Assembly: GCA_023229045.1 (NCBI GenBank)
Contig: JALOAB010000146.1
Span: 1-5,736 of the forward strand
Source: Fidelibacterota bacterium
Lineage (GTDB): Bacteria > Fidelibacterota > UBA2242
Length of the DNA: 5,736 nt
Reading direction: 5' to 3'
Position 1 is the stretch's first letter; each line of letters begins with the position of its first letter. The position numbers were made by a program, and so were the translations under genes. The notes under the pieces were generated by a model. The model saw only the letters and a list, made by a program, of their open reading frames with translations, did no database searches and was not told the origin of the DNA. This document shows positions 1-3,859 of this stretch, in pieces.

Positions 1-1
1 A

Positions 2-43
2 GAAAGAGATGAACCTGGCGACGAATACATATGTTATATGTAA
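2..43 (+). CDS. Possible C-terminal tail of an upstream gene (partial)
   Basis: Reading from base 2, the plus strand is open from the window edge to a TAA at 41-43 and encodes ERDEPGDEYICYM. The acidic, charged composition is plausible for a protein C-terminus. It would end 37 bases before the endonuclease start, a normal spacing for a co-transcribed gene. Only 13 codons are visible, and a second frame (from base 3, stop at 45-47) is also open, so this is a weak call. No function can be assigned. If real, it would be the gene preceding the endonuclease, possibly in the same transcript. Confidence 0.3.
   Translation, partial: ERDEPGDEYICYM
26..42. repeat. 17-bp perfect inverted repeat upstream of the endonuclease gene
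   Basis: TACATAT at 26-32 and ATATGTA at 36-42 are perfect inverted repeats of 7 bp separated by GTT. The centre lies about 47 bases upstream of the endonuclease start codon. The size and symmetry are what a dimeric helix-turn-helix regulator would bind, so an operator is possible. No regulator gene is visible in the window. The stem contains only AT pairs and one GC pair, and no T-run follows it, so it is not a convincing terminator. AT-rich sequence can give such palindromes by chance. Confidence 0.45.
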
Positions 44-67
44 ATAATCGTAAAAATGAATTTTATT

Positions 68-73
68 AAGGAA
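68..73 (+). promoter_or_regulatory. Shine-Dalgarno site of the endonuclease gene
   Basis: AAGGAA lies 7 bases before the ATG at 81-83, near-optimal spacing. It is 10 bases before the second ATG at 84-86, so the first Met is the better start. The fused methyltransferase gene opposite has no comparable site, so the two genes of the pair appear to start translation differently. I found no convincing -35/-10 pair for this gene in bases 1-67. Its promoter may be weak, atypical, or upstream of the window. Confidence 0.7.
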
Positions 74-80
74 TTTTGAT

Positions 81-1058
81 ATGATGGCAAGAAGGAAAAC
101 AGTTAATATCACTGGCATCAAACGAGTGGAAGGAATCCCTTACCATGATGCTTGGGCAGCGTTCAAATGCGTAAACTGCAAGAGAATGAATTATGTGCTT
201 ATTGGTCAAGAATTGTTGTCACCGGATGAAGCCGTTGAGAATTGTGTGTGGGAGTGCAAGCATTGTGGTTTTATTCATTCAAAAGAGTCGGATTTGCCGT
301 TTGAAAATTGGGAAGATGAATACAATAATTACGATTCTACAACAGCTTTAAGGTTCTGGGAAGGGTTCTTTCGAATAGCCACCGAACACCCGGAATCCTA
401 TTGGAAACAATGTAATGTATGCACACGCATTTTACCATTTCAAGCATTCAGTAAACATTCGGGCTGGGGACCGCTTGAGCGGCAAATGGAATGCAGAAGC
501 TGCAAAGGTGCGATAAATGCAGTGTTGAACCCCAAACGAAGCAAGGAACAGTTGCATGAATCGGCTGTAAGAAGAAGGATTGCAGATTTATTTCTTGAAG
601 GAGAGAATGAAGCCATTGATATTGAGGAATTATTCGAACGGTTTGGTAGTCGTTGTTTCAAGACAAAGGCTCCTCTTGATATCAATAAACGGTCAACTTG
701 GGCGGTTGACCATATTCTTCCTTCAAAGTATTTGTACCCGCTCAAGAAGGAGAACGCTGCCTTATTGTCCAAAAATGCTAATGAGAATAAACGTGATAAG
801 TGGCCAAGCAAGTTTTATACTAACAATGAGTTAATTGAACTGGCAAGAATTACCGGAGCTGACCTCAAGTTAATTTCAAGTAGGTGGCCGATAATGAATC
901 ATAACATTGATGTGAACAAAGGTGTTGAAAGATACTTACAAGTGCGTGAGAAATCCGATTTGCCCAAGAGAATCAAGGAAATAAAAAAGATACTTCAAGT
1001 TTATAAGCTGGTTGATAGTCTGGAGAAAAATAACAAGAAGCTCTTAGGTTTTTCCTAG
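81..1058 (+). CDS. HNH restriction endonuclease with two N-terminal zinc ribbons
   Basis: This 325-residue protein is the probable nuclease of an R-M pair. Two CxxC pairs (C30/C33 and C59/C62) form a first likely zinc ribbon. A second has C111/C114 and C138/C141 around an LPFQAF segment, a pattern familiar from zinc fingers attached to HNH nucleases. The catalytic region is residues 190-246: FGSRCF, then AVDHILP with the D210-H211 pair that opens an HNH (beta-beta-alpha-metal) site, N225 as the middle Asn, and N234/K237 in ANENKRD as the last metal-ligand position. The HNH core lacks its usual structural CxxC pairs; only C192 is present. The tail (about 286-320) is lysine-rich and probably helical. 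The start is ATG 81, supported by AAGGAA at 68-73. It converges on the double methyltransferase and overlaps it by 4 bp. Pairing with a methyltransferase argues for restriction rather than homing. The recognition sequence cannot be read from the protein, and I do not recognise a specific named enzyme. Confidence 0.85.
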   Translation: MMARRKTVNITGIKRVEGIPYHDAWAAFKCVNCKRMNYVLIGQELLSPDEAVENCVWECKHCGFIHSKESDLPFENWEDEYNNYDSTTALRFWEGFFRIATEHPESYWKQCNVCTRILPFQAFSKHSGWGPLERQMECRSCKGAINAVLNPKRSKEQLHESAVRRRIADLFLEGENEAIDIEELFERFGSRCFKTKAPLDINKRSTWAVDHILPSKYLYPLKKENAALLSKNANENKRDKWPSKFYTNNELIELARITGADLKLISSRWPIMNHNIDVNKGVERYLQVREKSDLPKRIKEIKKILQVYKLVDSLEKNNKKLLGFS

Positions 1059-3721
1059 ATCAAAACCAAATACTGATGTGAGGTAACCGTACCCTTATCT
1101 CGAATACCATGTGATTCACAATGGGCAACGCTCTCGTCAAATAAATCAGCTGTGCGAAACCAACGCTTGCTGATTTTTTGTAATTCTTTTGCCATATCAC
1201 ACTTGGAACTTTTACCAAGGTGAAACACGCAGACGCCCCCTCTTTTAAGTCGCTCACGAGTTTGTCGGAATATATTTTCGTAAACAGCAAAATCCTTTTT
1301 CTGTTTTTCTTCTACAAATGAGTTTATTTGATATTTGAAATCGGTAGCAGACCAACCCGAAAACCAGATTCTAATCCAGTTTGCCAAATAAAAGCGCGTA
1401 CTTTCGAAGAAGGGAGGTGAGGTAATTACAGCATCAAGTTCGTTGATTTCCTGTGGCCAAATGGCGATTGCATCTTGGTTAAAGATTCTTCCGGGAGTAA
1501 AGTTAAGTGGCAAATCTTCATTCAGTGTGCGTTCAACTTTGTCAGTTAGATTCTTAATCAGGTTTCTGTATTCAAATTCACCTTGTGGGGCGTATGGCAC
1601 TATTGGATGGGAACGCCTACTTAGTGCATAAGGACGGTTGCCGTGCAGAATATGCAGCAGGGATGACACTACCAGCATTTCACTCGGATTCTTGGGATAA
1701 TTTTCTTTGACAAATCTTCGCGCAAGAATTATCTCTTTGAGCGTTTTTACCTCATAGTATTCTGCCAGTGTCTTGTTAAATCCAAACTCCTTTGTTTCCC
1801 GTAATTCGCTTTCCGTACACTTATTATTTTGGATGAATTGTTGCAATTGCATTATGTAATTCATACAATTACATTTCAGGTGCATAGAAACTTTGGCAGA
1901 GGAGATGTAATAGGCCGGGATACTGATATCAATTCCGTAAGATTTCATTCCGTTCAATGCGGCTTCAAAAGGAATAGTACCGACACCGGTGAAAGGGTCT
2001 AATACACTTCCTCTTTCTGGAACAAATGTCTTAACCAAATGATAAGCAATGGCTGGTTTCAACTTTCCCTGATAGGAACAAAGAGAATGGATGTTGTGTC
2101 CCCAGTTCCTTTTGGAATAAGGGGGGGACTGGTGCGGGAGTTTTTGAGTAAAATTTTGCCAGTTATTACGACCGTGAAATAAAATCGGAGCTATATTCGG
2201 ATGTTCGTTCCTCAACTGGTCATATTCAAATACAAGTAAAGTTTGACTTAGTACCGCTTTATTTCTCGACCTCCGTTTACGTAATAGTTTATTTTCTTGA
2301 AAAGTGTAATTGCGTTTCTTCAGTATTTCTATCAGTATTTCATCAGTCGGTATATGAACTCCGCCAAAAATGGAATCTCCGATATCAATTAGAACTTTTG
2401 CACGGTTTGACAAGTGTTTTGTGAGCTTTGTAAAAACCGAATCCATTTCTTCAAAATAGCTCCGTACCATTTTGGGAATACGTTGGTCATAGGCATCCTT
2501 TTCAAGTAAAGCAAGTGTATCTTTCAACAGGTTGCTATTTTTCGTAATATCGTTTTCATTCTGTGCATATCTCCCTTTTTTAACGTCATTTATTCCGCTT
2601 GTTAGGGCTTGGTCGCGGAAATGTCTTAGATCATTTTCAAACTGGATATAGCGAAGAAACCAAAGTTCGAGTTTGGTATTGCGGAAGTAGTTAGTGCCAT
2701 TCAGATATGGTGGACTTGTAATGACAACATCTACTTCAAGGTCTTTCGCAAGGTCTATGTTTTTCGAGTTGGCAGTTATAAACTCAGGGCTTGATTTCAA
2801 AACATAGTCCATATTCTTGATGTCTTCTGAAATTTCCATTAATTTGGTCGGAAGAAAATCGTCAAGATTGACAAGTTCCTTTTCGATTTCCTTTTTAGTC
2901 TTGAAACGAACATCTCCTGCTTTCTTTAGAAGTGAAACCGGAATCAATCCCGCTAATGCAGCAATCGTTATTGTATCGGCCAGTAATTCATCCTCCAATT
3001 TTAACACATCTATATAGGAACGCAATCGCAGAATATTTATGAAAACCTTATCGTCAAAGTACTTGCTACTATTGAACAGATTAGTATAACTTTCTTTTAA
3101 ATGCTTATCTTCCTCAAACTTATCAAGGTCGCTTATAATGCGGTTAGCAGTTGTGCACAATTGGTCGGAGAGTTTTTTTCGCGAATCATGATTTGCTTGT
3201 AAAATGGTCAGTTTGGTTTGTATAAGAAACTGTAAAAGTGGATTTACTTCGGAATATACGGTCTTAATTCCAAGAGAGTCTGCGGCAAAAATTGTTGTGC
3301 CTGTACCAGCGAAAGGATCATAAATACTCTTACTGCCATGAAGCCCGTAATTGTCAATCAACGACTTTACAAAGTCGGGGGAGTAACCTTCAATGAATGG
3401 ATACCAGCGTTGAAACGGAATGGTTTTGCTCCCTGCAAATGTTAAATCCTTCGTTTTTACATAATCAAAATCGTTTAGGTTTTTTTTGATTAATCGCTTT
3501 ATGGTCTGATTGATTGACCGTTCTTCCTTGTTGGCGAACAGGACAAGCTGTTCGTAACTGTTTATGCCGATTAGTTCTCTTATTTCCTCATTGCTAAGAT
3601 CCTTAACCTTAGCATAATAAGGAACCTCGGGTTCATTGAAAGCGAGTGTGACCGTCTTCCTCTTTGAGTCCTCAGACGGATAGTCACTGAAATAAACAGA
3701 CTTAAAAAATTGTTTTGACAT
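1055..3721 (-). CDS. Fused double DNA amino-methyltransferase (modification enzyme)
   Basis: This 888-residue protein carries two complete AdoMet-dependent amino-methyltransferase units in tandem. Unit A (about 1-515) has a motif X-like stretch around FQRWYPFIEGYSPDFV (103-118), motif I DPFAGTGTT (135-143), acidic E158 after the next strand, and catalytic motif IV TSPPY (335-339). Unit B (about 516-888) has motif X around SYQGKLKPAIAYHLV (549-563), motif I DPFTGVGT (575-582), D598, and motif IV TSPPF (767-771). Motif I precedes IV by roughly 190-200 residues in both, an alpha-like order; the intervening segment may hold target recognition. TSPPY/F suits N4-cytosine or N6-adenine methylation, and the sequence cannot settle which. 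Each unit would methylate one strand of the target of the HNH enzyme encoded opposite. ATG 3721 is the only reasonable start: upstream codons contain no ATG, GTG or TTG before an in-frame stop at 3776-3778, and the next Met is residue 296. Base composition is lower in GC than the neighbouring repair gene, consistent with transfer. Confidence 0.9.
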   Translation of the reverse strand: MSKQFFKSVYFSDYPSEDSKRKTVTLAFNEPEVPYYAKVKDLSNEEIRELIGINSYEQLVLFANKEERSINQTIKRLIKKNLNDFDYVKTKDLTFAGSKTIPFQRWYPFIEGYSPDFVKSLIDNYGLHGSKSIYDPFAGTGTTIFAADSLGIKTVYSEVNPLLQFLIQTKLTILQANHDSRKKLSDQLCTTANRIISDLDKFEEDKHLKESYTNLFNSSKYFDDKVFINILRLRSYIDVLKLEDELLADTITIAALAGLIPVSLLKKAGDVRFKTKKEIEKELVNLDDFLPTKLMEISEDIKNMDYVLKSSPEFITANSKNIDLAKDLEVDVVITSPPYLNGTNYFRNTKLELWFLRYIQFENDLRHFRDQALTSGINDVKKGRYAQNENDITKNSNLLKDTLALLEKDAYDQRIPKMVRSYFEEMDSVFTKLTKHLSNRAKVLIDIGDSIFGGVHIPTDEILIEILKKRNYTFQENKLLRKRRSRNKAVLSQTLLVFEYDQLRNEHPNIAPILFHGRNNWQNFTQKLPHQSPPYSKRNWGHNIHSLCSYQGKLKPAIAYHLVKTFVPERGSVLDPFTGVGTIPFEAALNGMKSYGIDISIPAYYISSAKVSMHLKCNCMNYIMQLQQFIQNNKCTESELRETKEFGFNKTLAEYYEVKTLKEIILARRFVKENYPKNPSEMLVVSSLLHILHGNRPYALSRRSHPIVPYAPQGEFEYRNLIKNLTDKVERTLNEDLPLNFTPGRIFNQDAIAIWPQEINELDAVITSPPFFESTRFYLANWIRIWFSGWSATDFKYQINSFVEEKQKKDFAVYENIFRQTRERLKRGGVCVFHLGKSSKCDMAKELQKISKRWFRTADLFDESVAHCESHGIRDKGTVTSHQYLVLI

Positions 3722-3730
3722 AATGTGTTG

Positions 3731-3759
3731 AATATACCATATTATGATAGGTATTTCAA
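3731..3759 (-). promoter_or_regulatory. Sigma70-like promoter of the double methyltransferase
   Basis: On the minus strand, TTGAAA (3759-3754; 5 of 6 match to TTGACA) and TATATT (3736-3731; 5 of 6 match to TATAAT) are separated by exactly 17 bases. The start codon at 3721 lies only 9 bases after the -10 box. Transcription would therefore begin around 3724-3725, giving a leader of only a few bases. No Shine-Dalgarno-like sequence precedes the ATG, which agrees with a leaderless or near-leaderless message. The assignment rests on hexamer fit and spacing only. Confidence 0.65.
3734..3754. repeat. Short inverted repeat inside the methyltransferase promoter
   Basis: ATACC at 3734-3738 and GGTAT at 3750-3754 are inverted 5-bp arms with 11 bases between them, about 16 bp centre to centre. 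They lie in the spacer of the proposed promoter and overlap the edges of both the -10 and -35 boxes. This is where a repressor, or the methyltransferase acting on its own promoter, could block transcription. The arms are short and the region is AT-rich, so chance is a real alternative. Confidence 0.3.
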
Positions 3760-3774
3760 CTTGTTTTTTTGAAA
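3754..3774. repeat. Small inverted repeat overlapping the methyltransferase -35 box
   Basis: TTTCAA (3754-3759) and TTGAAA (3769-3774) are 6-bp inverted arms around a 9-base, T-rich loop. The first arm, read on the minus strand, is the proposed -35 hexamer. Low complexity makes it weak evidence for an operator. The T-run lies in the loop rather than after the stem, so it does not look like an intrinsic terminator. Confidence 0.2.
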
Positions 3775-3780
3775 ATTAAG

Positions 3781-3859
3781 CAGATAATAAGATGCTTCGC
3801 CGGGCAGTAATTCCACCGCGCTTTATTGCCGATGGTGAGCTTGGTATTTATTTAATTTC
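3781..3859. other. GC-richer intergenic remnant between the R-M cassette and addB
   Basis: Bases 3781-3840 contain 31 G/C of 60, against 13 of 60 in the preceding 60 bases. The segment resembles the repair gene in composition rather than the R-M genes. A plus-strand frame from ATG 3792 to TAG 3863 encodes 23 residues (MLRRAVIPPRF... ending ...GELGIYLIS). The minus-strand frames are also partly open, as expected for so short a piece, so no coding call is safe. No hairpin with a T-run is visible that would terminate the repair gene. It may be the leftover end of a gene or spacer interrupted when the R-M cassette arrived. Confidence 0.35.

Noticed and set aside
440..834. Overlapping open frames on both strands within the endonuclease gene (123 and 84 codons)
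   Set aside because: They coincide with the conserved zinc-ribbon/HNH region of the real gene and have no motifs or ribosome-site support.
1047..1067. Hairpin GGTTTT/AAAACC across the shared stop codons as a bidirectional terminator
   Set aside because: The stem has four AT pairs and only two GC pairs, the loop is 9 bases, and no T-run follows on either strand. Too weak to call.
2117..2131. A third SPPY motif (QSPPY, residues 531-535 of the methyltransferase)
   Set aside because: It is not preceded by the hydrophobic strand seen before TSPPY/TSPPF (VVIT, AVIT). It lies in a basic linker just before motif X of unit B, so it is probably not catalytic.
3761..3770. T-run on the plus strand as an intrinsic terminator
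   Set aside because: No GC-rich stem precedes it, and no plus-strand gene of any length ends just upstream. It is better explained as AT-rich promoter upstream sequence for the minus-strand methyltransferase.
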